Positions 38,101-50,639 of a stretch of DNA of 64,000 nucleotides are shown here, piece by piece. Location: positions 124,001 to 188,000 of the forward strand of contig BGZK01000748.1 in the NCBI GenBank assembly GCA_005406025.1. Direction: 5' to 3'. The stretch's first letter is position 1. Each line of letters starts with the position of its first letter. This stretch comes from Eumeta japonica (lineage: Eukaryota > Arthropoda > Insecta > Lepidoptera > Psychidae). Position numbers and translations under genes: made by a program. The notes under the pieces are model-generated. The model had not been told where the DNA came from. It ran no database searches and saw nothing but the letters and a program-made list of their open reading frames with translations.

Positions 38101-39228
38101 TGTACTCTTAGTTGAAAAGTTCATTTCAACTTTTAGTGTGCACTATTACTTACCTGTTATAAGTACATTACAATATCATAAAAGTTCACTGCAGAGGTTG
38201 TGAATATTGAAGATAAACTCCTGTAACTTGTTAAAAATCATTTATATGAGTCCCTTTCTGCTCATCGACGTGGTAAGTGTGGTGATTCATGAATTTATGT
38301 AAATTATAATAAAAAAATAATATAAAACTACACGTCGTAACAAGCTCTTACATTTTTAATAGGAAGATGGACTAATATGTTACTCTATTGTTAAATACAA
38401 TTATGCTGTATACTGCGATAGGAAAGGAGGTGCGCGTGCGCCAATCGACAAGAAAAATGGATTGTACGGGAGAGTACAAGTTTTAAGTCAAAAAATTAAA
38501 AGTTTTACAAGTATGTCCTACTTTCTATTAGAATATATGTCGACATTTTTGTTTCGTTTAAATAAAAGTAAACGAAACTTGTTTTGCGCAATCCAACGCA
38601 GCTATCTTAAAAATTTCCAAGAGACATCGACAACTACCGCCATCTACCGTCAAGTGGGAAGGTCCAAAGTTTCAGTAGACCCTTCGTACATTTTGCAACA
38701 GCTAAAGGTTAATTTGTAGAAATGTCTGGAGGACCTACATATTTTTTTCCGCATGGTTCAAACTGAAGGTATCTATTGACCGACCATATTGACATCAGGA
38801 GTGCTATTTCGGAAAGAGAAGGAAAGATGCAAGGCAGGAAGAGAGCGAGACAACAAACCGAAGAAATTCAGGGAAGAAGACCTTAAGTTGCGTACATTGA
38901 TATAATCATCGTTGCATCGTGCACCGTCCACTGCACATCGCTAAGGTTTCTGAGAAACGATAAATTCCACGCGTTCAAAATCCTAACCCGACCGTGACAC
39001 ACGCATCGTCGCAATCCAAAAGGGTTTCTCAACACTCGCAGATAAGAAACCCTAAAACCGTCTACACAACTTTCGAAGGAAAGATTTCCAACAACCCTTT
39101 CCATGCTCGTGACGCGTGGCGCCACCTCGCGCCGTCCGCGACTCGTGCGAAAGTCACCCCGATGCGTGCGCCCATGTTAAAGTTTAATCCGGCTGCGAAA
39201 GCTCTTACGTGTAATTACATTTACTTAC

Positions 39229-39327
39229 CGGCTCCGCCCTTTGACTGCGCCGTGGCGGTTTTGAGTGCCGATGTACGACACTTGTAACTTTGTATTGGAA
39301 CGAATTCTTAGCGATATTGTGATTCAT
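39229..39327 (-). CDS. Candidate first coding exon (33 codons) with a strong donor
   Basis: On the minus strand ATG at 39327 opens 33 codons, MNHNIAKNSFQYKVTSVVHR then HSKPPRRSQRAEP, ending exactly in phase 0 at CCG|GTAAGT. The end is basic and proline/arginine-rich. A phase-0 end is compatible with the Rnd-like effector-loop exon, which also starts in phase 0, and vertebrate Rnd1/Rnd3 have a basic N-terminal extension. However, joining the two directly would omit the P-loop, and I see no P-loop exon between them. The frame may equally be chance. Confidence 0.2.
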
Positions 39328-40789
39328 TTAGAAATATGATTGCTTATAACTAGAATATTGTTTATACATGACATTAGCTATATTTCAAATTATGCTACAA
39401 TGCGAATAGAACTTCAGAGAAAAAGAGTTTTGACATTCTATGATAATAAATTATTTTACACTGTTTTACTTATTTTTATTTAGTTTACACGGTTTTGCAG
39501 TGATACAAAATTGCACAAAAAACGAGCATAAAGCATATTGTTATGAGATATTACACGTCGTTCTTCTTCTACACAAACAGATAGGAGGCCGCTATTTGGA
39601 CTAATAACGGTAATTCCATCATTTTTCAAGGATAAATTTGAAAATAGCTTTTTTATGTTGAACTTATTCAATGACAGAATAAAATGAAAAGGTTACTATG
39701 ATATTTACTTATTTCCTCTAATAAGCGACAAAACAGTGGTTTGTGATGAATTGCAAAAAAATAAGGATTATAACACGATGCATGACGAAAACCAGAATCG
39801 AGCACAAAAAAAGGTGTTCTAAAAATAGAGGGGGGTGATAATTAATATTTATGCACATTTATGCTTCACAAAACCTCTAATGTTAATAGAATGTGAACTG
39901 TTCCGTTCAGTTGTGATCGAAAAGACGATATAAACCCTTGTTAGCGCCAAAGTTGCGTCAACTGTTGCACGACGCCGTTGTAGTCGAAGACAAAAAATTA
40001 AACTATACCTTTTTCTAGCACATCACAAAGTTTCACATTTTTTTTTTAATTTTACTCAAGAAATTCCTTCCTTTTGTTACTGGCTATGAATGCAAAGGTC
40101 CTAGTTTTGTTATTGTAACCTATTGGGCACTTATTTTAAGGAGATTAGAATCATATGATGGACACACACTGCATAGCATTAATTACAATGTTTTTAGTAA
40201 ATTAATATTCTTTACTAAAATAATGACAAAATTTATTGAAACAAAATTACGTGCGGATTGTTAATCTATAGCATTATACAAAGAAATATATATAATAATA
40301 ATTTTACGATATATATTAATTATCATTTATTTATTTATTTTTTAATTATCCAATTTACGGAAGAGATGCATTTCAGATAAGTTAATATTCGTTATTAAGT
40401 TCTTTACAAGTTCACGTTTTTGATTTCATTCGTCTGACCAATACCTCAAACGCTATACGGATGCCCTATCTACATAAACCGATCGCGAATTCTTAATCTT
40501 CATCGAAAGTTCACGGTGGAACCTTTTAGGTTTGCAAGGCAACAGAATGTGTGTTGACGGCGTAATCGATAGTTAAAACTCTCCTATCGCCGAACTATTT
40601 GTTAGGCGAACGGTACACTTCCGAAGTATTTCAACTCTGAAATTACTTCGCACTAAATCCGTCTCCGCTTTTTTCCCCCGCCTTTCCTTAGACGAACTTC
40701 TCGAGTTCGCACCGAAAAGATTCTTACACGAAAGAAAAAAAAAATTCAGCTTTCCCCTCAAACCTTTTCCGATTTAATTTATCTAAGTT

Positions 40790-41050
40790 GCCGCATTTTT
40801 CCGTCGAGCGCCTCTCCCTTTGTGCGCGCAGCCTTCGCGAGATCGCCGACGGCGCCCACCGTGGAAGCGATCCGATCCCGTAATAAGTCTATTTCGTGCT
40901 GACTCCGATATTGAGTCGTAAATCCTTTCGGAGGTGACCGCTTTAATAAACCGACGGTGTCGATTCGTCGTCTAAGAAGCTTTTCGATCGCTGTCGCTCA
41001 ATGGGAGCCACTCGGTGTCGTTAGTCTGTTTATTTCCCCGATATCGAGTT
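40790..41050. other. GC-rich noncoding island
   Basis: A CpG-rich stretch ('gagatcgccgacggcgccc') with no sustained coding signal on either strand and no recognised repeat. It could be a promoter, an untranslated exon or a conserved noncoding element of the surrounding gene. Confidence 0.25.
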
Positions 41051-41356
41051 TTCACGATGAACGAAATGCATTTAGCTAACAAAAAGGAAAAATTAGTAAG
41101 AGGGTTGACCCTAAAGGCCGTCTCTGTAAATTCCCGTTAACTTTAAATAATCAAACATAAAATTTCGGTGTAATTAAAAAAAAAACAATTGTTTTCAAAA
41201 TTTTTCATTAACGATATCTCACGAATTGATCAACCGATTTTGACCGGACCAGCGGCGATCGACGTGGTTTTTTTTTTTATGTCAAAAGCTAATCCATTTT
41301 TAGAATCGATCGGTAAAGCCGTTTAAAAATTATTCGAATATAACAGTTTTTCAAAA

Positions 41357-41936
41357 TTTTTGAAGTGGAACTTCTATAGAATCGTTGTGATTTCAAACCG
41401 GATGCAACGAAAAAAACGACAGGTAAGAGACACAAATACAAAAATGTGTAGGACAGAACGAGAGAGCAAATATCGGTGTGTATGTATATTGCACACTGTT
41501 TAATACTTGCTTGTATATGAGCATTTAACGTGTGTTAGTTTAAGTGAAAAGTACGTGAGCTAATACAATTGTGCATTGTATGCGGCTGCGTATTACAGCT
41601 TTTTAGTAAGAAGTGAGCGTGGTGCGTTATTATTTAACAGTGTTTGTGAATATTTTTATATCTTGTTGTGCTAAATAATAAATTTTATAAGATGCCGAAA
41701 ACTAATGCCGAAATGTGTCGTCAATATCGACGCAAAAAAAAATGAAAATAAAATTAAATTAAATAACATATGTTAAATAAAATATAAAATATCTTTTAAA
41801 ATTAATCAAAATACTTTCATTTTTAAACAATTAAACTTTGTAATTATCTTACCCTTGTTATATATATTCATCTTATACTTTTGTCGATTTACTGAAGTTT
41901 CACTTCTATCGTGTGTGAATCAATCGCACACACGCC
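41357..41936 (+). mobile_element. Second Helentron-like relic, carrying an N-terminal peptide start
   Basis: This insert interrupts copy A inside a T-rich run. At the 5' end is the near-palindrome GAAGTGGAACTTC followed by TATAGAATCGTTGTGATTTC; at the 3' end are GAAGTTTCACTTC and then a perfect 7-bp hairpin (GTGTGTG, 41911-41917; CACACAC, 41927-41933). The layout matches the insert at 9382-10133, whose 5' end also continues with AAGAATCG and GATTTC. Near the middle an ATG (41692) opens MPKTNAEMCRQYRRKKK and then a stop. This resembles the 'TNAExxRxYRxRKK' starts of proteins encoded by Helitron-type elements. Rep, helicase and endonuclease parts are gone. Confidence 0.6.
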
Positions 41937-42080
41937 TTTTTTTATTTTTGAGATTTCTCAAAATCTACCGAACCGAATCAGTTCAAATTTGTAGGAAATT
42001 TAAGTTCCGTGAAATACTGGACACCACTTGTTTGGTTCCAAACGGTCAAGCCGTTCAAAAGTTATGAGAGGTTTACATAC

Positions 42081-42131
42081 ATCCACATACACACACAGAC
42101 ACACACCCACACACATGCGCGTGCGCACATA
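42081..42131. repeat. CA-rich microsatellite inside repeat copy A
   Basis: An imperfect CACA/CAGACA tract in the position where copy B carries its own CA run (58585-58625), so it is part of the repeat family. Confidence 0.85.
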
Positions 42132-44589
42132 TACATAGTCAGTACATATACATACATATATACTGACACCATCGAAAAACTATTAGGGTAGCCTCCTCTG
42201 ACCACAAAATGTCGAGATCTGATGAAAACTCGATTTCCGAACTTTCCGAACTCGACTTCCCGACTTTAAAAATTTTCTATTTTCTTAGCGGGAATTAAAA
42301 ATAAAATTAAAATGTATTTACCTAATAAAAAATAAAAATAATTTAAAAAATTGACCTATAAAATCTTATAAAACTTTATTGAAAGTTAAATGAATTTACC
42401 ACCGTCATACAAGAGAAGAAGTGGCATGAAACTTAGACCTTTTTTTTAATGTTTTTCTAGAATGTGTTGTATGTGCGTTAAAATATTATCCTCGTATAAA
42501 TATTAACACAATCTTAGGGTTTCTCATAAGCTCGGATTTGATGCACGCTTTGAATTGATTAGATAAGTCATATAGTTTTATTATTTATTTCGGAATTTTA
42601 TTATCAAAATGCACACGTAAAGTAACGTACGTAGCGTGTTCGTTTTTGAAGGAATCATTAATCCTTTCTTAAATCTGAATCTACAGTGTTTAATCTTTAT
42701 CGTCCATCTCCAAAAAATTGTAAGTGTATTGTAAAGAAACTAAAATAGTTATGCCGTCTAATCAGATAACATTATATGGCGTTTTGTTATAGAAGTAAAT
42801 AAGGCATTACGTGGTTGAAACATACAAATACTATTATACGCCTACACAAACTCGTGATGTTGCAAACAATTAGTAGCGGGCAACAGTTGAGAATGCATGC
42901 AGACAATGAGAATGCAGACAATTGCCATAAATTTACGGTAACTATTCGTTGCATGCGATGGTTCTGTAACTTCAAATCAGGCGTGAACTCAAGTCTTATA
43001 AATACGCCGAATAATTAAAGAGAGATAATTTAATTCAAACAATCAAGCGGACTTGTACCAAAAATTCAAAACTCAATTTCACAGTATAGACATTGACGAC
43101 AGAACTCGGAATAAATTACGTTAAACGGAAACATTTCGTTTCAAATCTGACGTTTGTGAGTTTCGCATTTATCAAATGTCGGTGTGTGTCAAAACGGTGT
43201 TCCTTTTGTGTAAAGTTTAGTTAAATTGTAATTAAAAATATAGATTTTTTGTATAATGATGACGCTACACAAATAACATTCGTATATCTTTTAGAGAATC
43301 CTTCTATTTTTTTTTAATTTGTCATCAGGACATACCTAACGAAAGATCTAATTCTGAAGGAATGGTTCCTGTCAATCCAAGATTATTAAAAATACAAGGA
43401 AATTTAATATAATTTCTAATTTACACTATACAAAAGTGGGCGTCCATAATATTCAATATTTGTACAATTACGTAAAACATATTTACTTTACCATATACAC
43501 ACGAGTTATTGAAAATGAACCTGAATTATATTTATTTAGTATGTAAATAAAAAGCACTGCGTCACTTGTCTTCGTAATATATTCATAATAATATATAATA
43601 CTCCTATTTTTAACATAACATTTCTACTTTTATTTATATAGAATTCATAAGGACCAAAGCAGCGGTTCAACGGAAAGCAGAATGTCACCGTCGCCCATAA
43701 ACACTTGCACACTCAGGGAGTCACTGACGCTTTGTCCGACTTTTTAAATAAGAAGCCTGGTTCATAAAATACAACATAAACAATTTATTATGAAAAATAA
43801 ATCAAGCGCTCTATGTCATCAATGTCGCCTGATTACGCACGGAGTTTGGCAACAATGCGACTCTCATTCTTTGACATCGAATCACAACGAAAATGCAACA
43901 TTCACATACTGAGCGAACCCTAACTAGATAACCAAATACTACTCCCTGACACTAAATAATAAGCTCATAGTTCACGTTGCGTTGCCAAATTTTTCATAAA
44001 CAGATACATTTGAGCTTCTACGTCGCCTTGAGTTTCCATTGAAGGGGAGCCGAAAGGAAGTTAGCGACGGGAAAGTAACGGCTATGGCGTATAAAATGGA
44101 AGAAATTATACAGGTCAATTCATTAATAATCAACAAAAGTTATTTATTTTTCTGGTCATGTTTATTGTTAATTTTATTGGCCTTACTGTAAATAGAAGAT
44201 GATACGGGAAAAATTGGGGCGATGCTGTTTATTTACACACTGTATAAGATATACAATAGAAAGAAAGAATCCGTACATCGAAGATATTTGAGAAAAACTG
44301 CTCTGTGAGGTATAAGAAACGTTGACAGAATACATTTTAAGGGTTTTTAGAACTTTTGTCTGTCAGTCTTTTTACGCATTTGTGAGCGAATACCCGTAAA
44401 AACTAGTGGACAAAATTGATATCATAATAATTTATACCATGGATTAACTTAGGTAGTTTTTATCCCGTTTGGCTCCAACGTTTGTTACATTTTGTATATT
44501 TCGAATAGAACCGTAATTTGGATCGAGACCAGAAACGGAAAAATGAAAGTAGGATCAATGCAGGGGAGGTGCGATCGCTGCGTAGTGCG

Positions 44590-45043
44590 GAGTGTCTCGG
44601 AAAGATAGATACAGAAACAGTGACTTTAGAGAGCGATGTGGTTTAAAGGAAAACCGAATGTGTGTGATGGAAAGCTCGGCAAGGGTCGCCCCGGAAAGTC
44701 CTATGCTGACAATATTGGGGGCATATTAAAAAAGGGGCCAAACTTTAAGCACACAACACCGAGGAGCATTCATGAAAAGATTGTTGGATGTCGTACAATG
44801 TGGAAATCTGTAGTCTCAGCCTAACCTTTTGGTAAATAGGCGTGAGTTTATATTATTACTATTTAAACGGACTTTGTGTCCTATTCTAGTCTCGACCTAA
44901 ATTCCGGGGGGTTAGATTTGGAATCGGAAGTCGGAACAAGATCGACATAATGATCGACAGCGCATGATCGGTCGATGTAATTAATAGATGAAAGAATTCA
45001 TTCCATGTCTACGCGAGAGAAGCTGCGGGCGAAAGCTAGTTTA
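44590..45043 (+). mobile_element. 3' end of an RTE-type non-LTR retrotransposon
   Basis: The plus frame ending at TAA 44822-44824 reads KGRPGKSYADNIGGILKKG and, 23 residues further on, CRTMWKSVVSA. The 'GRPxKSYxDxIGxxLKKG' and 'W.xVVSA' phrases are the C-terminal tail of craft-type reverse transcriptases of the RTE class. A 3' UTR follows, ending in 'cgcgagagaagctgcgggc' and 'gaaagctagt', a decayed form of the usual tail. The reverse transcriptase domain itself is absent, as expected for a 5'-truncated insertion. Confidence 0.6.
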
Positions 45044-45739
45044 TAACTTTTTTTTGTTTTATAATAACAATAAGTAAATTATGTGTTTAAATGATCACTC
45101 ATTTGCAACAACGTACGCTAGCTAGCAACTCAGCACTTTTCACCACTGTATAGAATTGTGATTAACTTTTCGACATTTCGATACTTCTCAGAATAATCAT
45201 TTGACAACCCAATTGCTACGTGTTGTAAGATTTTCTCAGAAGCATCCGAGAGCTTTGTAAAATCACGACAAGCTCAGACGGCAGCAATAGAGGCCGGTGA
45301 GAGGCCAGACGCAGCTATAATGGGCCGAGCCGGAAGTTCATTCCCGAAGTTCGAAAAACGAAAATCCTGAATCGCTGTAACGACTCGCGATTAATCTTAA
45401 ATATTGACTAATATTTAAATAATACCTGCTATAATTATTATACGAACTCGAATACGCAGAAATAAGAGGCGAATTTTTTGTAAAAAGAAATTAATCTTCT
45501 CACAAACAGTTTCGCTCCGACACGAGTGAACAGAGCTACCTTATACGAGTAATTTAATGAGTTGCTCGTCTAATTACTACGGCTTCCGAATTAGGGCTGT
45601 GGTTTTTTAACTTGCGCATGAGTATGAGACATTCAACTTTTGTGAAAGCTGGAAAACAAGCAATTACCGTCTGCAATGAGTAACACAGTTTTAAAGTTTA
45701 ATAAGCCAAAGGATCAGAATAAAATTCAATCTATTATTG

Positions 45740-46160
45740 TTACATATTACACCATTAGCTCGTGCGCGTGCACGAAAATTACCACGACTATTAAACGAAA
45801 CGGACAAAAGCGAGTTTCGCACAAATACAATTTAATTTCCTAATAACTGGCAACCCACGTCTCAAAACCGTACGAGTCTAATATACGCCTTCGGTCGTTC
45901 AATTAATAGACACGGACATTCGCACAAAGCGAGATGGGCGCGATCGATCAGAGCGTAAAACTCCCGGGAGTGGCATTAATTAATCAATCGACGGGAGTTT
46001 CTACGAAAATATACCCGCATCCCGCCTTTAAACTTTACCTCGTCCTGCGACATTTACATCGTTCACGGAAATCGGCCGTTCGCGATTGTCGAGGCGCGGA
46101 GTCTACAAAATTTCGCGAATCTCTTACTGCGCCAATCGAAAATGAGTTAACATACATGTC
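45740..46160. other. Island with a CTCCCG...CGGGAG hairpin around TAATTAAT, candidate regulatory DNA
   Basis: Balanced-composition sequence with a 9-bp perfect inverted repeat (AAACTCCCG at 45958-45966 and its complement at 45992-46000) flanking 'cattaattaatcaatcg', which contains homeodomain-like sites. A plus-strand frame of 81 codons (45934-46179) from ATG in GAGATGG context covers it. The predicted protein matches nothing I know, so I treat the region as noncoding. Confidence 0.25.
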
Positions 46161-46241
46161 GATGGCGTGTCTGACTTAATATTATAGTGTCGTTTTAGTT
46201 CGAAATTTGAAATTCGCAGGTTAGATTCTTTTGTGCCTTGG

Positions 46242-46349
46242 ATGAGTACTAAAACGGAAAATTCGAAATCGCAGTCCACACTTAAAGCTGGAGTAGCAAC
46301 CCTGGACGCGTCGGACGGGTCCTCTTACGCTATCGACAGTTATATTTAG
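46242..46349 (+). CDS. Candidate small ORF of 35 codons, serine/threonine-rich
   Basis: ATG at 46242 (context CTTGGATGA) opens MSTKTENSKSQSTLKAGVAT, then LDASDGSSYAIDSYI, then TAG. Codon use is balanced and GC-richer than the flanks, and a possible acceptor (GAAATTCGCAG) sits about 22 bases upstream of the ATG. The product is polar with a repeated 'SxxS' character and no signal peptide or membrane segment. I recognise no family. It could be a short protein, a leader ORF or chance. Confidence 0.25.
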   Translation: MSTKTENSKSQSTLKAGVATLDASDGSSYAIDSYI

Positions 46350-47339
46350 TATTAGAACTGCGACTACTGATACTGTCTAGCGTCACGGCGACCGTGACCG
46401 AGACCAGGAAGGGGATCACAGCAAGAGTCTCATGACAATTTTACAGCAATTTATCACAAGTCGTATGAAAACAAGTGTACACGTTCAATGATAAATTTGT
46501 TTAAAACAGCAAACGATTAAAACTGTTGTTGCACAACACTAGTAACCGGTCGCAACCCTACCTATAAATCCGAAGTCTTTTCCGTCTCTATACAGCCCGG
46601 CTACGGTTTAAAAGCATTTAATTGCCCGAGGAAAGTTTCTATTGGAATCCAGAGTTAAGTGCTGCTAAACCTGCCCATTGCCGTCGGAAAGGTTTGAAGA
46701 AAATTGCAGATCGCCTGAATCGTTCGAGCTGGCTCGGCTTTTACGCTTCTACAGCTGGAATACGGTGAGCTTTATAGTGATTTCTGACCGTCAGAAATTT
46801 AATGCCAAAGCGTTTCTTATTAACATTCCTTTTTATATTAAAAAGAACTTTTTCTTTTTTTTAGGGTTCATTACATTTAAAGGAAAAAAAAAGACCATTA
46901 TATGATCACTCCGCTATCCGTCTGTATATGAAGACCCTTTTCTCAGAGACGTGTTAAGATATTAAGTTAAAACTAATACCAAAAATTTCTATGTGCGGCC
47001 CATGAAGTTGTAAAAAAAATCAAGGTTCTAAGTCGCTGCAATCAAAAAATATAGCTATATACGACTTATATTTTGAAACTTACAAGTAAATTGAAACCTA
47101 TAGGGTTTCATTTACATAATTGCAAGTAAAAAAAAATGAAAATCGTTAATTAATCGTAGCAATATCTTATAAAAAAAATTGCGTATTACAAACTTACACT
47201 TGCAACTAGAGTATGGACCGAGATTTAGATCAATACATGGGATAACATTTTTTAACTTCACGCTATAAACATTAAAAAATTTAAAAAATTGTTATATTTG
47301 AAACAAATCATGTTTTTTTTAAAAAAAAAAACCGCATAA

Positions 47340-47495
47340 GTCTCGGAATCCCTTGGGGTCAATATACCGCCAATATTGGTATCGAAAAGAGACAAAAGTT
47401 ATCAGGTCTCTTGATGGATAATATTTCTACACACATAATTAATTTGTACGGAATTCTCAAAGTGCAAGTTCTATTTGCACTTGTCCGGTTTTTTG
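47340..47495 (+). repeat. Interspersed repeat, LINE/SINE 3'-tail type (copy 2)
   Basis: Partner of 361-547, in the same orientation. It ends in 'gtgcaagttctatttgcac' followed by 'ttgtccggttttttg', a clear but mutated form of the 'gactcgcacttggccggtttttt' tail. Confidence 0.65.
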
Positions 47496-48228
47496 TAGTC
47501 GAATCACATTTAGTTAACATTTCAATTGAAACGGAGAATTAATTGGATTCGAATTTCATTTTTAAGGAACAATGGAAAATAATCGTGCGTACTTTGTGTG
47601 ACAAAAACATTGATTCCAAATCATTATTAGTTCAAGGAGGCGGCAAAGATGTTTTAGGGATTCGATTCCCAGTCGGTAGTTGGTTTGTTTATGAAGAAAA
47701 GACGTAAAATAGTTAAAACATGATTGCGACAAAAACTGTTACTAAGAAGTTTAACCAAAAATTCAAAGTAGTATGATTTTTTTATTACAAAAATATTATA
47801 ACTTCTAATGTTAAATATTTTCTATTATATTCAGTTGACAGTAGAGAGTGTCTTTTGTTATCTCAAAAACTATAGTTCTATTCGCCCGTAACAATACTAC
47901 ACGAAGACTAGTCCAATTTGGCGTGTTCTTATTATATATGATATCGTCCATATTTAGAAGCCTTCCTTAACTCCTACAAAAATATCTATTGAGATATATT
48001 TTCAGTTTTAAAATTATCGTGCCCGTAGTACCCATTTTAATTAAATTGGAGTCGGATGTGAGTCAGATCCTTTTGTCCAAATCCAAAATAGTACAATATA
48101 CAAACACATATCCCAACTAAGACACTAGTCAAATTTGCAGTTTTTTTTTAAAGCTCTAAGGCATACATGTTGGTAAGGAGGGAATCAGAACTGGCCACTA
48201 TAAAAACAGGCTGTAATGGCCAACATTA

Positions 48229-48474
48229 ATGTCTATGACCGCAGCCGAAATCTAATACATTTTGATAATAGTCGGAATAGTGTGTATTTTATTAGTTTCG
48301 GTTACATTATGGCTTGGCGTAGCATTTTATGTTACCGCTGACAGCACTATAGTAAGAGTTGTATTTCTTTTGGCGGTTGTTTTAATTGCGTTCCGATGTG
48401 CATATCAGCTTTGTCTTTTAAATTTCGGTACAGCCTGTATTCAGGGGAAAATAAAAAGGAACTTTATATTTTAG
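48229..48474 (+). pseudogene. Hydrophobic two-segment membrane protein frame broken by an in-frame TAA
   Basis: From ATG at 48229 the frame reads MSMTAAEI, then TAA, then 71 more sense codons in the same frame starting at YILIIVGIVCILLVSV. The open part shows two strong hydrophobic segments (about IIVGIVCILLVSVTLWLGVAF and VRVVFLLAVVLIAF), a linker VTADSTI and a basic C-terminal tail (GKIKRNFIF). The codons look protein-coding. TGGCCACTATA direct repeats flank it (48193-48203 and 48561-48571); the first belongs to a TATAAAAA box about 30 bases upstream of the ATG. It may be a decayed gene or transposon-borne gene. Stop readthrough is conceivable. I recognise no family. Confidence 0.4.
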
Positions 48475-50639
48475 ATTGTATGAATTCAATGAATAATAAT
48501 ATAAAATGATACTGCAGCAACGGCGTATTATGTATAAGTGTTAGAAAGATGAATTACAATGTGGCCACTATATATTTAAGTGACAGCCTGTTAAGGTTAG
48601 ATTATAGAAAATGTAGGAAAATATAATATGATTTACATGGATTTCGTTTTAATTTAAGAGGGTTTAAATTAAAAAGAAAGGATGTGAAATTGGAAGGATT
48701 AAATTAAATTTGATTTACACAATTATAAAAGTTGTATGCATTTTAATCGAAAAACATTGCAGAAATATTGATGTAATCTCTGCACCAATATTGTATGAAT
48801 GTATTGATATTGTTATTTATAATTAAAAAGAATTTTTGTTTTTATAGCATTTTTATAAATATTTTTAACAGCATTTAATATTATATTCCTGTAAATTGCC
48901 ATGTCTCTCGTATGCCAGTCAAACTTGGATATTTAATTACTATACAAAAATCCAAAGATAAATGTGTCAAAGGTCTATGGAACGGAATATCCTACATTTA
49001 AAAAGAAAAGATAGAAAAAAAAACAACAAATACGAAAATTAACTACAGCAATTGATCCATAAGTATAAAATCAAGACAATAAAAGCTGAACCGGGGCAGT
49101 GGGCCGGCCACGGCGTGATGATCATGAGCGACGGTCAAAAATAATTACTACTTAGACAGGACTAAATAATAAAAAAAAAAAACATAAGCAGACGAAATAA
49201 ACAGGACAGCAGGCAAAGATTGGATTACCGAGACAAAAGATAAAGTATTATGACATGGAGAGAAATGGAGGAGACCTTTACTCGCAGGGAGGTCCTTAAT
49301 AACATTTTATGATTTTCGGGATTAATATATTTATATTTTTGTAGTGAATTGTATATAAATTAAATATCTATAATATAAATTAATACTGTAACAGTGACAT
49401 TTATTTTCAATGAAACAATATCACTTAAATAACAAATAAGTATTTATAAGTTTTGAATTATAGCAGTAGAAAGTACAGCATTGAATGTATCAAGGAAAAT
49501 AAAAAGGTTACAATAATAACATTATATGGTTCGGATCCAAAGTTAGTACATTTTTCACTGCGTCTGTAACTACTGGTTATAGAATGGCTCGTTTTGGGCT
49601 TTTCCTGGACCACTCTAGTAATTTATTACAGTTCCATTTTAGCTCAGCCCCGTTTTCAACCCTCGTCCATTACAGTTGAAACATTAACTGTTATTTTAGA
49701 ATGATCATTGCTCTCGGTTCCTCTGCGGTCTTGTCGTTATTATACAACGACCTTATGATTCTTTATAGTATTGAACTATTTTACAGAATATCGAGAGTTG
49801 TGATTCACTTAAGTCAACGAAATTGAACAAAGTCACAATTTTCGCTTAACAGTTTTTTTTTCTAAAAAGAAACTTATCTGATTAGTTATTCGTGTGCGTA
49901 GGGATTAAAACATTATTTAACTACCGATGTATTTAAATAATGCTCTATTCTCATATTTATGCAAAAGTATACGGTGTCAGCCAAGGAAACACTACAATGT
50001 ATCTAGCAATATCACACCGACTCCAAAAATAACAATAATTGTAACTATATTATATTATCGCAATAATTTGATCGACTTTTAAGTTGTTTAATATTTTTCA
50101 TTTAATTTTACTTAGGAGTACTCTAAAAAATATTTTGATCATTTTTTGTTATTTATAGGTATGTGTTGAGTTAAATTTGAACTGGATAGGTACCTACCTA
50201 CCTTCTTGTGGTGAACACATAGATCTTACCTAAATATTGATGAGTAGAAAAAGTAAGTTGATTATTAAGTTGTAGAAGAATACGCAATTATTTTTTTTAC
50301 TTTTAGTAAATTAAATAGTTTTTTTAAGGCGTTTTTTTTTTTGTTAAAACTTTTGTTTATATTTTGATTTTTAGTGAATCTGAAGTACACTAACTAATTT
50401 GTCTGAATATGGGTAGACCTACTAAACGTGCTTGCTACTCGTAGATCGCACCATTACTGTAAGGCGTTAAGGACTTCCATTTATCATCATATTCGACTAC
50501 GACAATTACTTGAATATAACGACGTTACGATAGATGACTCAAATATCCAGATAGCCTATAAAAGATTCGGCCAAGTATTGTTAATTTGCTCCAAAGAATT
50601 TAAGAGTTCCGTTACTTTGTCATGGAACCCATAATCAAA

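Larger units (their letters stand above)
41170..42300 (+). repeat. Lepidopteran interspersed repeat copy A (split by a Helentron-like insert)
   Basis: The copy aligns with 58170-58778. Shared blocks are 'tctcacgaattgatcaaccg' next to 'attttgaccgg', 'gcgatcgacgtgg', 'tttctcaaaatctacc', 'aagccgttcaaaagttat', a CA-rich microsatellite, 'tgtcgagatctgatga' and a final 'tttcttagcggga'. About 580 bases present here and absent from copy B are the nested insert. No protein remains. The family is probably derived from a non-LTR retrotransposon, but I cannot name it. Confidence 0.75.

Noticed and set aside
45934..46179. 81-codon plus-strand ORF as a gene
   Set aside because: No family resemblance, and the sequence has features of noncoding DNA (inverted repeat around TAATTAAT). 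Kept only as a candidate regulatory island.
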